Assembly: GCF_001724605.1 (NCBI RefSeq)
Contig: NZ_MEEX01000003.1
Coordinates: forward strand, 62,001 to 126,000
Length of the DNA stretch: 64,000 bases
Source of the DNA: Phenylobacterium sp. SCN 70-31
GTDB taxonomy: Bacteria > Pseudomonadota > Alphaproteobacteria > Caulobacterales > Caulobacteraceae
Reading direction: 5' to 3'
Both the position numbers and the translations under genes were made by a program. Numbering within the stretch: the first letter of the stretch is position 1; every line of letters begins with the position of its first letter. The notes under the pieces are model-generated. The model did no database searches, was not told where the DNA came from, and worked only from the letters and a program-made list of their open reading frames with translations. Below, piece by piece: positions 10,705-19,327 of this stretch.

Positions 10705-11597
10705 GTGGCGCGCGCGCCCAGATCTCGCCGCGCCGCCGCCAGCGCGCCGGCGGCGTCGATCAGCACCGGTCCGCCGCAGTAGAGCAGCTGTTCGGGCAGC
10801 CGCGCCTGCCGCATCCGGCCTTCGAGCGAAGCCAGGGCGGGATGGGTCATCACCCGGTCGGCCCAGCTCCGCAGCCCCGGCGACGGCTCGCCCACCAGAA
10901 GCACCTGAGGCGGGTCGGCGAGCAGACGTTCCAGCGGCACGTTGCCCCAGGACTTCAGGCCGTAGCGCCGGGCGACGTTTTCGAAGCCCGCCAGCGTCAT
11001 GAGTTCGTCGGCCAGCGTGCCCGGTCCGGGACTGAAGCCGTTCGGCTGATAGACCAGGGCGGTCATCGGCGGCGTTCCGGGGACAGGCCTCGCGGCGCTC
11101 AGCGCCGCCTCGATGCGGGCGACGAGCGCCGCGCCGCGCGCCGAACGCCCCACCAGACCAGCCACCCGCGCCACCTGCTCCAGGCTCTCGGCGATGGTCC
11201 TGGGCGTCGAGAACCTCTCCGTCCGCACGCCCAGCCGCTGAAGCGCGTTGCGCGTCGCCGGCGCGGAATGGCGGCTCGCCAGAACCAGATCGGGCCGCAA
11301 CGCGATCACCTCCTCGGCGCTCTCCCAGGTGAAGGGCAAGGTGCGCGCCAGCGGCGCGATGGTCGAACTGCCCGGATCGCGGGCGTAGTGACTGAGGGCC
11401 GCGATCTGGTCCCGGTCCGCGAGATGGACGAGGATCACGTCCAGACAGGCGTTGAGCGACACGACGCGGCGCGGCGCGGCCGGACCCGGAGCTCGCACGG
11501 GGTCGGGGATCGCGCCCAAGGCCGCACCAGGGGCGAGCCCCCCCGCAAGACTCCCCGCCAGACCCGCCGCCAGCACCTCGCGCCGCCCCCAGCTCAT
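10701..11597 (-). CDS. btuF: Periplasmic corrinoid-binding protein (BtuF-like)
   Basis: This 298-residue solute-binding protein starts with GRREVLAAGLAG, a twin-arginine motif followed by a hydrophobic stretch, so export may be by Tat rather than Sec. The mature part begins with RRVVSLNACLDVILVHLAD, typical of the periplasmic-binding-protein type 2 (BtuF/FepB) fold. It later has SAEEVIALRPDLVLASRH and ERLLADPPQVLLVG. The ATG at 11597 overlaps the cobD stop (ATGA), and the stop overlaps btuC. Its role is to capture corrinoid in the periplasm for BtuCD. A substrate of cobinamide rather than cobalamin cannot be excluded. Confidence 0.88.
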   Translation of the reverse strand: MSWGRREVLAAGLAGSLAGGLAPGAALGAIPDPVRAPGPAAPRRVVSLNACLDVILVHLADRDQIAALSHYARDPGSSTIAPLARTLPFTWESAEEVIALRPDLVLASRHSAPATRNALQRLGVRTERFSTPRTIAESLEQVARVAGLVGRSARGAALVARIEAALSAARPVPGTPPMTALVYQPNGFSPGPGTLADELMTLAGFENVARRYGLKSWGNVPLERLLADPPQVLLVGEPSPGLRSWADRVMTHPALASLEGRMRQARLPEQLLYCGGPVLIDAAGALAAARRDLGARAT

Positions 11598-12721
11598 CGC
11601 ATCGCCTGCCGCAGCGCGTCGTCGAGCCGGCCCAGATCCTGTTGCGGCGGCAGCCCGAACCGCAGCCAATCCGCCGGGCCCGTGAAGGGGCGCGTCAGAA
11701 TTCCAGCCCGGCACAGACCATCGAAGACGCGCCTCGCACCGCTCACCGACACCAGTCGGAAGAGGCTGGTTCCGCCCAGTACGGTAAGGCCGCGACGGAC
11801 GAGCAGATCGTCCAGCGCCTCCGCCTGGAGCCGCAAGCGCGCCTCGGCGTGCGTCCGCCACGTGCGATCGGCGTACGCCCCGCTCCCCATGACGATCGCC
11901 TCGGAGCTCACCGGCCACTCGCCCTGGAGGGTTCGCAGCCGTTCCGCGATCCCCGGTGGCGCGATCGCGAAGCCCAGCCGCAGACCCGGCAGGCCGTAGA
12001 ACTTGCCGAACGACCGCAGGACGACGAGCCGGTCCGAGGCGAGATCGGCCACGCTCAGGCCGGGCTCGGTCTCCACGAAGGACTCGTCCACGATCGTCCA
12101 GAGCCGAGCGGCCGTCCGACGGGCGATCAGGTCGGAGAGGGGCTCCCGGCCCAGCGCGCGCCCGTCCGGATTGTTGGGATTGACCAGCGCCAGCACACAG
12201 GCGGCCGAGGCGCGCATGTGCTCGGCTCCGATCCGGTGGACGCGCGTCGCGCCCGTCCGCCAGGCCGACTCGTGGCCGGAATAGGTCGGCGAGACGATGT
12301 CGACGTCCGCGGCGTGGATCACTCGTGGCAGGAGACGCAGCCCCGCCTCGGCGCCGCCCGTCGCCACCACCCGCGCCGGATCGGCCATGCCGAAGGCGCG
12401 CGCCGCGGCGGCCTCCAGCCCGGCCAGTTGGACCGGGTCCGGCAGCCGGGCCAGCAGGTCGGCCGGGGCCCGGGCGCCGGGCCAGGGCTCCGGATTGATC
12501 CCCGTGGAGAGGTCGAGCCACGGCGTGGGCGCGTTCGGATACGCCGTCATGGCGGCCGACAACCGGCCCCCGTGCGCGGCGGCGTGCGCGGCGAAGGCGT
12601 CCTGAGTTTCGGCCGACCCGGCGACCACGGGCGGGATCGCGGCCGGCGCGGCGGCGACCGCCCCGCGCGCGCCGGCGGGGGTGTCCGTCATCCGATCCGG
12701 CGCATGCGGCCGCATGGCCAT
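11594..12721 (-). CDS. cobD: L-threonine-O-3-phosphate decarboxylase (CobD; CobC in Pseudomonas naming)
   Basis: This PLP enzyme of the class II aminotransferase fold makes (R)-1-amino-2-propanol O-2-phosphate for CbiB. The 375-residue product shows DLSTGINPEPWP near the N-terminus, VVATGGAEAGLRLLPR, LVNPNNPDGR, the TIVDESF aspartate, and RSFGKFYGLPGLRLG with the PLP-binding Lys. The ATG at 12721 is chosen because GGAGG lies 8 nt upstream. The next ATG at 12691 is also possible, and an upstream frame would enter the leader. It is the first gene after the second cobalamin riboswitch and heads a nine-gene overlapping operon. Confidence 0.92.
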   Translation of the reverse strand: MAMRPHAPDRMTDTPAGARGAVAAAPAAIPPVVAGSAETQDAFAAHAAAHGGRLSAAMTAYPNAPTPWLDLSTGINPEPWPGARAPADLLARLPDPVQLAGLEAAAARAFGMADPARVVATGGAEAGLRLLPRVIHAADVDIVSPTYSGHESAWRTGATRVHRIGAEHMRASAACVLALVNPNNPDGRALGREPLSDLIARRTAARLWTIVDESFVETEPGLSVADLASDRLVVLRSFGKFYGLPGLRLGFAIAPPGIAERLRTLQGEWPVSSEAIVMGSGAYADRTWRTHAEARLRLQAEALDDLLVRRGLTVLGGTSLFRLVSVSGARRVFDGLCRAGILTRPFTGPADWLRFGLPPQQDLGRLDDALRQAMR

Positions 12722-12846
12722 CGCCCGTCCCTCCGAAGGCCGCCCGCGCGGCCTGCCCGGCCTCGGGACGTGGTTTGCCTGCCGTTGCGCGGGACCTCCC
12801 CGTCCACTCGGCACGCCCCGGCCGGGTGAAGAACGACGACGCCGGG

Positions 12847-13016
12847 CAGGTCTCCTGGCTCGCGGATCGTCGCCGGTGCGCGTCGCCTTCCCGGACCTGG
12901 CCGAACGAGGCCGGCAGTCCAGTGACCTTTGACGCGCGGGCTCACCGCCTACAGTTGCGGGGACAGCCGGGGCCTGAGATACCCCGTTCCCTTTTCATCC
13001 TCTTTCGAGGAACCTG
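12847..13016 (-). ncRNA. Cobalamin riboswitch controlling the minus-strand cob/btu operon
   Basis: The minus strand carries the B12 box GTCCCCGCAACTGTA (around 12952-12966) and GAGCCAGGAGACCTGCC near 12845-12862. The short P1 pairs CAGGT (13012-13016) with ACCTG (12847-12851). The aptamer closely resembles the btuB leader, including the shared segment GGCGACGCGCACCGGC, so the two probably arose by duplication. It lies 125 nt before the cobD start. No U-rich terminator is evident in the platform. Confidence 0.95.
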
Positions 13017-13027
13017 ACGCAGGATCG

Positions 13028-13056
13028 GGGTTAGAGCGTGCGCTCCGGACAGTCAA
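13028..13056 (-). promoter_or_regulatory. Sigma-70-like promoter of the minus-strand cob operon, inside the cobP 5' end
   Basis: On the minus strand TTGACT (13051-13056), a 17-nt spacer and TAACCC (13028-13033) precede the riboswitch P1 by about 12 nt. The -35 lies inside the first codons of cobP, which is read in the opposite direction. The arrangement matches the promoters in front of the other two riboswitches. Divergent control of cobP and the operon from one short segment is therefore likely. Confidence 0.65.
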
Positions 13057-13667
13057 TTGCGCCCCAGAAGCTGACCTTCGTGCTGGGCGGCGCCCGCTCG
13101 GGCAAGAGCGCCTACGCCCAGGCCAGTGCGGAGGCGGCCGGTGCTGAGGCGGCCGGTGCGGTGGCGGCCGCCGCTCCGGCGATGGCGACGCCCGTCATGA
13201 TCGTCACCGCCCAGGCCTTCGACGCCGAGATGTCCGACCGCATCGCGCGCCACCGGGCGGATCGCGGCGATCGCTGGCGCACCGTGGAAGCGCCCCTCGA
13301 CCTGGCCGCCGCGGTGGACGCGCTCGCCCCGGGCGATGTCGCGGTGATCGACTGTCTCACCCTCTGGCTCACCAACCTGATCCTTGGCGGGAACGACGTC
13401 GTGGCGGCGCGCGACGGCCTGCTCGCCGCGCTGGCGCGCACGCCGGCCCGGCTGTGGGTGGTGAGCAACGAGGTGGGCCTGGGAATCGTGCCCGACAACG
13501 CCCTCAGCCGGAGATTCCGCGACGAGGCCGGGCGACTGCACCAGGCGCTCGCCGCCCGGGCCGACGAGGTGGTCCTGCTGGTCGCCGGCTTGCCCCTCAC
13601 CGTAAAGCCCCGTTCCGAAACCGACCCGATCCCGCCCGCGATCGTCGGGGCCGACAGCGCGCCTTGA
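13038..13667 (+). CDS. cobP: Adenosylcobinamide kinase / adenosylcobinamide-phosphate guanylyltransferase
   Basis: CobP (CobU) phosphorylates adenosylcobinamide and then transfers GMP to give adenosylcobinamide-GDP, the substrate of CobS. The 209-residue protein has the P-loop VLGGARSGKS near residue 16, AHRR-like RHRADRGDRW with the conserved His, DCLTLWLTNL, and VSNEVGLGIVP near residue 140. An Ala-rich insertion after YAQAS contains a three-copy 15-bp repeat. The GTG start at 13038 is the furthest upstream choice. The divergent operon promoter overlaps this 5' end, so the leader must be very short. The stop codon overlaps the -35 box of the next promoter. Confidence 0.93.
   Translation: MRSGQSIAPQKLTFVLGGARSGKSAYAQASAEAAGAEAAGAVAAAAPAMATPVMIVTAQAFDAEMSDRIARHRADRGDRWRTVEAPLDLAAAVDALAPGDVAVIDCLTLWLTNLILGGNDVVAARDGLLAALARTPARLWVVSNEVGLGIVPDNALSRRFRDEAGRLHQALAARADEVVLLVAGLPLTVKPRSETDPIPPAIVGADSAP
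13128..13172 (+). repeat. Three tandem 15-bp repeats inside cobP
   Basis: Three successive 15-bp units (GCGGAGGCGGCCGGT, GCTGAGGCGGCCGGT, GCGGTGGCGGCCGCC) encode AEAAG-AEAAG-AVAAA. They stay in frame and lengthen a surface loop between the P-loop helix and the MIVTAQAFD strand. This looks like a recent slippage expansion. Confidence 0.8.
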
Positions 13668-13692
13668 CCCCCTGGGGTCATGGGCTTAGGCC
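13664..13692 (+). promoter_or_regulatory. Sigma-70-like promoter of the cobW-cobN-cobO operon
   Basis: TTGACC (13664-13669) overlaps the cobP stop codon. It is followed by a 17-nt spacer and TAGGCC (13687-13692), 5 nt before the riboswitch P1 stem. It is the third occurrence in this window of the same promoter layout in front of a cobalamin riboswitch. Confidence 0.65.
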
Positions 13693-13697
13693 TTGAG

Positions 13698-13871
13698 CCG
13701 TCGAGGCATGGGAACCGAGAGGTTCCCGGGAATGCGGTGCGGCTCTCCGGGGCCAAGGCCGCAGCTGCCCCCGCAACTGTGATTGCTCGTCAATCGCGCG
13801 GCGAACGCCACTGGGTCCGTCCCGGGAAGGCGCCGCGTCGAGAGCAAGAGCCAGGAGACCGGCCTCGACGG
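13698..13871 (+). ncRNA. Cobalamin riboswitch upstream of cobW
   Basis: A perfect 10-bp P1 stem joins CCGTCGAGGC (13698-13707) to GCCTCGACGG (13862-13871). Inside lie the B12 box GCTGCCCCCGCAACTGTGA (around 13763-13781) and AGCCAGGAGACCGGCC (around 13850-13865). The platform down to cobW holds a 7-bp hairpin (13914-13920 with 13924-13930) but no U tract, so translational control is the likelier mode. It differs more from the other two aptamers than they do from each other. Confidence 0.96.
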
Positions 13872-13974
13872 ATACGAAACCCGGGTGCGGAGGGCGCCTG
13901 ACGGATCGTCGCGGCGCCGGCTTCCGGCGCGCCGCACGCCGTCATGCATCGTCCGCCCCTCGCTGGAGATGCGC

Positions 13975-15012
13975 ATGGCCAAGATCCCCACCACCGTCGT
14001 CACCGGCTTCCTGGGCTCGGGCAAGACCACCCTCGTCCGCAGCCTGCTGGAGAAGGCGAACGGTCGCCGCCTCGCCGTCATCGTCAACGAGTTCGGCGAC
14101 GTCGGCATCGACGGCGACATCCTGAAGGGCTGCGGGATCGAGGGCTGCGCCGAGGACGACATCGTCGAACTCGCCAACGGCTGCATCTGCTGCACCGTGG
14201 CCGACGACTTCCTTCCGACGATGACGAAACTCATCGACCGGCCCGATCCGCCCGAGCACATCATCGTGGAGACCTCGGGGCTGGCCCTGCCCAAGCCGCT
14301 GGTGAAGGCCTTCACCTGGCCCGACGTGCGCACGCGCGCCACCGTGGACGGCGTGGTGGCGATGATCGACGCCGACGCGGTGGCCCGGGGCCGTTTCGCC
14401 GCCGACGAAGCCGCCGTCGCCGCCGCCCGCGCCGAAGACCCGACGCTCGACCACGAGACCCCGCTGGAGGAGCTTTTCGAGGAGCAGATCGCCTGCGCGG
14501 ATCTGGTGATCCTCAACAAGATGGACCTCGTGCCCGCCGCCGGTCGCGCCGCCGTCGAGGCGGCTGTGCGCGAGCACCTGCGGCCCGGCGCCAAGGTGAT
14601 CCACGCCACCCAGGGCGACGTGCCGCCGGCCGCCCTGCTGGGCCTGGGCGTGGCGGCCGAGGACGACCTCGACAGCCGCCCGTCGCATCACGACGGCATG
14701 GCGGACGGCCACGACCACGACGACTTCGACAGCTTCGTCGTCGCCGGCCCGGAGACCGGCTCGCCCGAGGCGCTCGCCGCGGCTCTCCTGCCCCTGATCG
14801 AGGCGCACGACATCCTGCGGCTGAAGGGCGTGGTGGCGGTGGCCGGCAAGCCTGCGCGCCTCATCGTCCAGGCCGTCGGCCCACGCATCCAGACCTATTT
14901 CGACCGCCCCTGGCGCGAGGGCGAAGCCCGGGAATCCAGGCTGGTCGTCATCGGTGAGAAAGGCCTGGACCAGGCCGCCCTGACTCCGGGCCTCCGGGCT
15001 TCCCTGGGCTGA
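13975..15012 (+). CDS. cobW: CobW-type GTP-binding metal chaperone
   Basis: A COG0523 GTPase of 345 residues, thought to deliver cobalt for the aerobic cobaltochelatase. It has Walker A GFLGSGKTT, the metal-binding NGCICCTV motif near residue 75, the G-domain NKMD near residue 180, and a His/Asp-rich segment (HHDGMADGHDHDD) before the CobW C-terminal domain. The ATG at 13975 has GGAG 6 nt upstream. The ATG at 13969 would leave only 1 nt of spacing. It lies directly after a cobalamin riboswitch, and its TGA overlaps the cobN ATG (TGATG), which supports the cobalt assignment over zinc homologues. Confidence 0.94.
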   Translation: MAKIPTTVVTGFLGSGKTTLVRSLLEKANGRRLAVIVNEFGDVGIDGDILKGCGIEGCAEDDIVELANGCICCTVADDFLPTMTKLIDRPDPPEHIIVETSGLALPKPLVKAFTWPDVRTRATVDGVVAMIDADAVARGRFAADEAAVAAARAEDPTLDHETPLEELFEEQIACADLVILNKMDLVPAAGRAAVEAAVREHLRPGAKVIHATQGDVPPAALLGLGVAAEDDLDSRPSHHDGMADGHDHDDFDSFVVAGPETGSPEALAAALLPLIEAHDILRLKGVVAVAGKPARLIVQAVGPRIQTYFDRPWREGEARESRLVVIGEKGLDQAALTPGLRASLG

Positions 15013-18000
15013 TGCACCTTCTGGCGATCCAGCCGGGCGCGGTGCTCGACGGGACCGAGGCGGTCGACCTGGGCCAGACGCCCGGCGACATCGTCGTCCT
15101 ATCGGCCAACGACACCGACCTTGCGGCGCTCGCCGCGGCGGCCGCACGGCGGCCGGCCGGCGCGCCGACGCTCCGGCTCGCCAGCCCGCTGGTCCTGCGC
15201 CACCCGCTGTCGGTGGACATCTATGTCGAACAGGTGATCCGCCGGGCCCGGCTGGTGGTCGTGCGCCTGCTGGGCGGCCGGGGCTACTGGCCCTATGGCC
15301 TCGACGAAATCGCCGCCGCCTGCCGGTCCGCCGGCGTGGCGTTCGCCGCCCTGCTGGACGATGACGACGACGCGGACTCGCGCGCCCTCTCCATCCTTCC
15401 CCCGGCGGCCCGGCGGCGGTTGACGGCGTACCTGCGCGAGGGCGGTCCCGACAACGCCGACAACTTCCTGCGCTATGCCCACGCCCTCGTCGGCGGCCCG
15501 GCCGTCTGGTCCGAACCCCGTCCCCTGCTGCGGGCGGGACTCTACTGGCCCGGCCGCGAGGCGCCGGGCCTCGACGATGTGCGGGCCGCCTGGAGACCGG
15601 GCGCCCCGGTGGCCGCACTGGTCTTCTACCGCGCCTACCTCGCCGCGGGGGCGACCGGCGCGATCGACGCGGCGGTCGCGACGCTGCTGGACCGCGGGCT
15701 CAACCCCCTGCCCGTCTTCGTGGCCAGCCTTAAGGACGCGTTCGCCGCCGATATCCTGGCGCGCACCTTCGCCCAGGCGCCTCCGGACGTGGTGCTGAAC
15801 ACCACCGCCTTCGCCACGGGATCGCCTGCGGACGCCGATGGCGGCGTGCTCGCGGCCTCCGACGCTCCGGTCCTGCAACTCGCCTTCGCCGGCGTCAGTC
15901 GGGAGGCCTGGGACGCCGACGGCCGGGGCCTGGGCGCCCGCGACCTGGCCATGAACGTCGCCCTGCCCGAGGTCGACGGCCGTCTCTTCGCCGGCGCGGT
16001 CGCCTTCAAGGCCGAGGCCGCATTCGACGCGGACACCCAGTGCGCCATCGTCCGGCATGTGGCCGATCCCGATCAACTCGCGTTCGCCTGCGACCTGGCC
16101 GCCGCCTGGACACGCCTGCGCCGCGCGCCGCCCGCGGAGCGGCGGATCGCGTTCGTGCTGGCCAACTATCCGAGCCGCGACAGCCGCATCGGCAACGGCG
16201 TAGGCCTGGACACCCCGGCCAGTGTCGCCGACCTGCTGGCGACGTTGCGGGACGAGGGTTACGACGTCCGTGGCGCGCCAGACTCCGGCCGCGCGCTGAT
16301 GCGGCGCCTGGTCGGCAAGCCTCCCTCGCGACAACCCTCTGCGCAATTGCCCCTGGCCCGGTACGAGGCGTTCCTCGCCGGCCTGCCGGCCGGGATCGTC
16401 CAGGCGGTGACCGAGCGCTGGGGTCCGCCCGAGGCCGACCCCGCGTTCGATCCAGACGCCAGGGCCTTCCGGATCGCCGCGCACCGCTTCGGCGGCGTGG
16501 TGGTAGGCGTCCAACCCGGCCGCGGCTATGGCCTCGACCCCAAGACGACCTACCACGACGCGACGTTGGTCCCGCCGCACGGCTATCTGGCCTTCTACGC
16601 CTGGCTGCGCCACGCCTTCGGCGCGCACGCCGTGGTCCACGCCGGCAAGCACGGCACCCTGGAATGGCTTCCGGGCAAGGCCCTGGCCCTGTCGGACGCC
16701 TGCTTCCCCCGGGCGATCCTGGGTCCGACGCCACAGCTCTATCCATTCATCGTCAACGACCCGGGTGAAGGCTCCCAGGCCAAGCGCCGCACCGCCGCGG
16801 CGATCGTGGGCCACCTGACCCCGCCCCTGACGCGGGCCGGAAGCTACGGCCCCCTGAAACAGCTCGAAGAACTGGTGGACGAATACTACGCCGCCTCGGG
16901 GCTCGATCCCCGCCGACTGGTTCCGCTGCGCCGCGAGATCCTGGCGCTGGCGGCCCGTGAAGGCCTGGACGTCGACTGCGGCCTCGACCCGTCCGACCCG
17001 GACGCCGCGCTCTCGGCGCTGGACAACCACCTCTGCGAGTTGAAGGAGCTTCAGATCCGCGACGGCCTGCACGTCTTCGGACGCTCGCCCGAGGGCGGTC
17101 AACGGACCGGCCTGCTCGTCGCTCTCCTCCGCGCGCCGCGTCGCCACGGCGAAGGCGGCGACGCCTCGCTCCTGCGCGCGCTGGCCGACGATCTCGCCCT
17201 GGGGTTCGATCCCCTCGCCGCCCGCCTCGCCGACCCCTGGACCGGTCCCCGTCCGACCGACCTCGCCCGACTGTCCGACGCCCCCTGGCGCACGGCGGGC
17301 GACACCGTGGAACGCCTGGAACGGCTGGCCTGGCGGCTGGTGTCGCGACGTCCCCGGGCCGGCGAAGGTTGGGCCCGGACCCGGGCGGTGCTGGCGGGCC
17401 TGGACGGGGAGCTGGGCCCGGCGGTGGACGCCTGCGGCGCGCACGAGCGCGCCGGCCTGCTCGCCGGGCTCGCCGGCCGCTTCGTGCGCCCCGGGCCGTC
17501 GGGCGCCCCCACGCGCGGCCGTTCCGACGTCCTGCCCACCGGCCGGAACTTCTTCTCCGTGGACACCCGCGCCGTCCCCACGCCGACGGCCTGGCGGCTG
17601 GGCTGGGCCTCGGCCCAGATGCTGATGGAGGACCATCTTCAGCGGACGGGCGACTATCCCCGTGCGATCGCGCTCTCGGCGTGGGGCACCGCCAACATGC
17701 GGACGGGCGGCGACGACATCGCCCAGGCGCTGGCCCTCATGGGTGTCCGGCCCGTGTGGGAGACCTCCACCGGCCGCGTGACGGGGTTGGAGGTGCTTCC
17801 GCTCGCCGCGCTCGGACGGCCGCGCGTCGATGTGACGGTGCGCATCTCGGGCCTCTTCCGCGACGCCTTCGTGGACCAGGTCGACCTGCTGGCCTCGGCG
17901 GCGCGGGCGATCCAGGACCTCGACGAGGACGCGCTCGACAATCCCGCCGCCGCCCGCTGGCGGGACGAAGCGGCCAGCCTGGGCGATGCCGCCCGCGCCC

Positions 18001-18701
18001 GCGTGTTCGGCGCCGCGCCCGGCGGCTTCGGCACGGGGCTCCAGACCCTCGTCGACGACGGCCTCTGGCGAACCCGCGACGAACTGGCCGAGGCGTACCT
18101 CGCCTGGTCGGGCTACGCCTACGGCGCGGGCCAGGCCGGCGCGCCGGCCGGCCCGGCCCTGCGCGCGCGCCTGGCGGCCACGGACGCCGTGGTCCAGAAC
18201 CAGGACAACCGCGAACACGACCTGCTGGACAGCAACGACTACGCCCAGTTCGAGGGCGGGCTGGCGGTCGCGATCACCGCGCTGCGGGGCGCGGCGCCGG
18301 TCGGCTATCACCTCGATCACTCGCGGCCCGAACGGCCCGTCGTCCGCACGCTGGACGAGGAGATCGCCCGCGTGCTGCGCGGCCGCTTCGTCAATCCGAA
18401 ATGGATCGCCGGCGTCATGCGGCACGACTATCGCGGCGCGGCCGAGATCGCCGCGGGCGTCGACTATCTCTTCGCCTTCGCCGCGACCACCGGAGCCGTG
18501 CGGTCGCACCATTTCGATCTGGTTCACCGCGCCTTCGTCGAGGATGACGCGGTGCGCGCCTTCCTGGCCGACGCCAATCCGGGCGCGCTGCGTGACATCG
18601 CCCGGCGTTTGCGCGAAGCCATCGACCGCGGGTTCTGGACACCCCGCTCCAACAGCGCCGCCCCGGCGCTCGACTCCCTCATCCCTCCCGAGGCCGCATG
18701 A
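15012..18701 (+). CDS. cobN: Cobaltochelatase large subunit CobN
   Basis: CobN binds hydrogenobyrinic acid a,c-diamide and inserts Co2+ together with an AAA+ complex of CobS and CobT. The 1229-residue length fits the family (about 1250). Recognisable blocks are HAGKHGTLEWLPGKALALS near residue 545 followed by PFIVNDPGEGSQAKRR, then PTGRNFFSVDTRAVPTPTAW near residue 840, and MLMEDH and GTANMRTGGDDIAQAL further on. The C-terminal region has NQDNREHDLLDSNDYAQFEGG and RFVNPKWIAGVMRHDYRGA. The AAA+ partners are not in this window. Mg-chelatase BchH/ChlH is related, but riboswitch control and cobW/cobO neighbours fix the assignment. Confidence 0.96.
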   Translation: MHLLAIQPGAVLDGTEAVDLGQTPGDIVVLSANDTDLAALAAAAARRPAGAPTLRLASPLVLRHPLSVDIYVEQVIRRARLVVVRLLGGRGYWPYGLDEIAAACRSAGVAFAALLDDDDDADSRALSILPPAARRRLTAYLREGGPDNADNFLRYAHALVGGPAVWSEPRPLLRAGLYWPGREAPGLDDVRAAWRPGAPVAALVFYRAYLAAGATGAIDAAVATLLDRGLNPLPVFVASLKDAFAADILARTFAQAPPDVVLNTTAFATGSPADADGGVLAASDAPVLQLAFAGVSREAWDADGRGLGARDLAMNVALPEVDGRLFAGAVAFKAEAAFDADTQCAIVRHVADPDQLAFACDLAAAWTRLRRAPPAERRIAFVLANYPSRDSRIGNGVGLDTPASVADLLATLRDEGYDVRGAPDSGRALMRRLVGKPPSRQPSAQLPLARYEAFLAGLPAGIVQAVTERWGPPEADPAFDPDARAFRIAAHRFGGVVVGVQPGRGYGLDPKTTYHDATLVPPHGYLAFYAWLRHAFGAHAVVHAGKHGTLEWLPGKALALSDACFPRAILGPTPQLYPFIVNDPGEGSQAKRRTAAAIVGHLTPPLTRAGSYGPLKQLEELVDEYYAASGLDPRRLVPLRREILALAAREGLDVDCGLDPSDPDAALSALDNHLCELKELQIRDGLHVFGRSPEGGQRTGLLVALLRAPRRHGEGGDASLLRALADDLALGFDPLAARLADPWTGPRPTDLARLSDAPWRTAGDTVERLERLAWRLVSRRPRAGEGWARTRAVLAGLDGELGPAVDACGAHERAGLLAGLAGRFVRPGPSGAPTRGRSDVLPTGRNFFSVDTRAVPTPTAWRLGWASAQMLMEDHLQRTGDYPRAIALSAWGTANMRTGGDDIAQALALMGVRPVWETSTGRVTGLEVLPLAALGRPRVDVTVRISGLFRDAFVDQVDLLASAARAIQDLDEDALDNPAAARWRDEAASLGDAARARVFGAAPGGFGTGLQTLVDDGLWRTRDELAEAYLAWSGYAYGAGQAGAPAGPALRARLAATDAVVQNQDNREHDLLDSNDYAQFEGGLAVAITALRGAAPVGYHLDHSRPERPVVRTLDEEIARVLRGRFVNPKWIAGVMRHDYRGAAEIAAGVDYLFAFAATTGAVRSHHFDLVHRAFVEDDAVRAFLADANPGALRDIARRLREAIDRGFWTPRSNSAAPALDSLIPPEAA

Positions 18702-19327
18702 CCAAGTCCCGAGACCGCGAGACCGAGGCCGAACGCAACGCCCGGCACAACGCGAAGATGAAGACCCTCCAGGCCGCGCGCTCGCGGATGATGGAGACAA
18801 AGACCGTCGAGCGCGGCCTCGTCATCGTCCACACCGGGCCCGGCAAGGGAAAGACCACCGCAGCCCTCGGCATGGCCTGCCGGATGATCGGCCACGGCAT
18901 GAAGGTGTCGATCATCCAGTTCATCAAGGGCGCGATGGAGACCGGCGAGGCCGCCGTCTTCGCCGCATTCCCCGACCTCGTGGAGTTGCGGCCCATGGGT
19001 GAAGGCTTCACCTGGGATACCCAGGATCGCGCCCGCGACATCGAAAAGGCCCGAGCCGCCTGGGAGGCCGCCAAGGCGCGCATCCTCGATCCCGAATGGA
19101 AGATGGTGATCCTGGACGAGCTGAACATCGTCCTGCGCTACGAGTATCTGCCGCTGGACGAGGTGCTGGAGACCCTGCGGGCCAAGCCCGCCGACACCCA
19201 CGTCGTCGTCACCGGCCGCAACGCCAGGCCGGAACTGATCGAGATCGCCGACCTCGTCACCGAGATGACCCAGGTGAAGCATCCCTTCCGCAGCGGCGTG
19301 AAGGCCCAGGCCGGGGTGGAGTTCTGA
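18698..19327 (+). CDS. cobO: Cob(I)yrinic acid a,c-diamide adenosyltransferase
   Basis: CobO (CobA/BtuR type) transfers adenosyl from ATP to Co(I) corrinoid. The 209-residue protein has an N-terminal extension, RHNAKMKTLQAARS, typical of alphaproteobacterial CobO. The modified P-loop HTGPGKGKTTAALGMACR lies near residue 45, followed by VSIIQFIKG, FTWDTQD, and VILDELNIVLRY with the Walker B acid. The ATG overlaps the cobN stop (ATGA). The ATG of the following DUF1636 gene starts on the last base of the cobO TGA. Confidence 0.96.
   Translation: MTKSRDRETEAERNARHNAKMKTLQAARSRMMETKTVERGLVIVHTGPGKGKTTAALGMACRMIGHGMKVSIIQFIKGAMETGEAAVFAAFPDLVELRPMGEGFTWDTQDRARDIEKARAAWEAAKARILDPEWKMVILDELNIVLRYEYLPLDEVLETLRAKPADTHVVVTGRNARPELIEIADLVTEMTQVKHPFRSGVKAQAGVEF

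Noticed and set aside
15099..18800. A 1233-codon open frame on the minus strand opposite cobN
   Set aside because: It mirrors the codon-position bias of cobN and has no recognisable motif. CobN on the plus strand is unmistakable and coupled to its neighbours.
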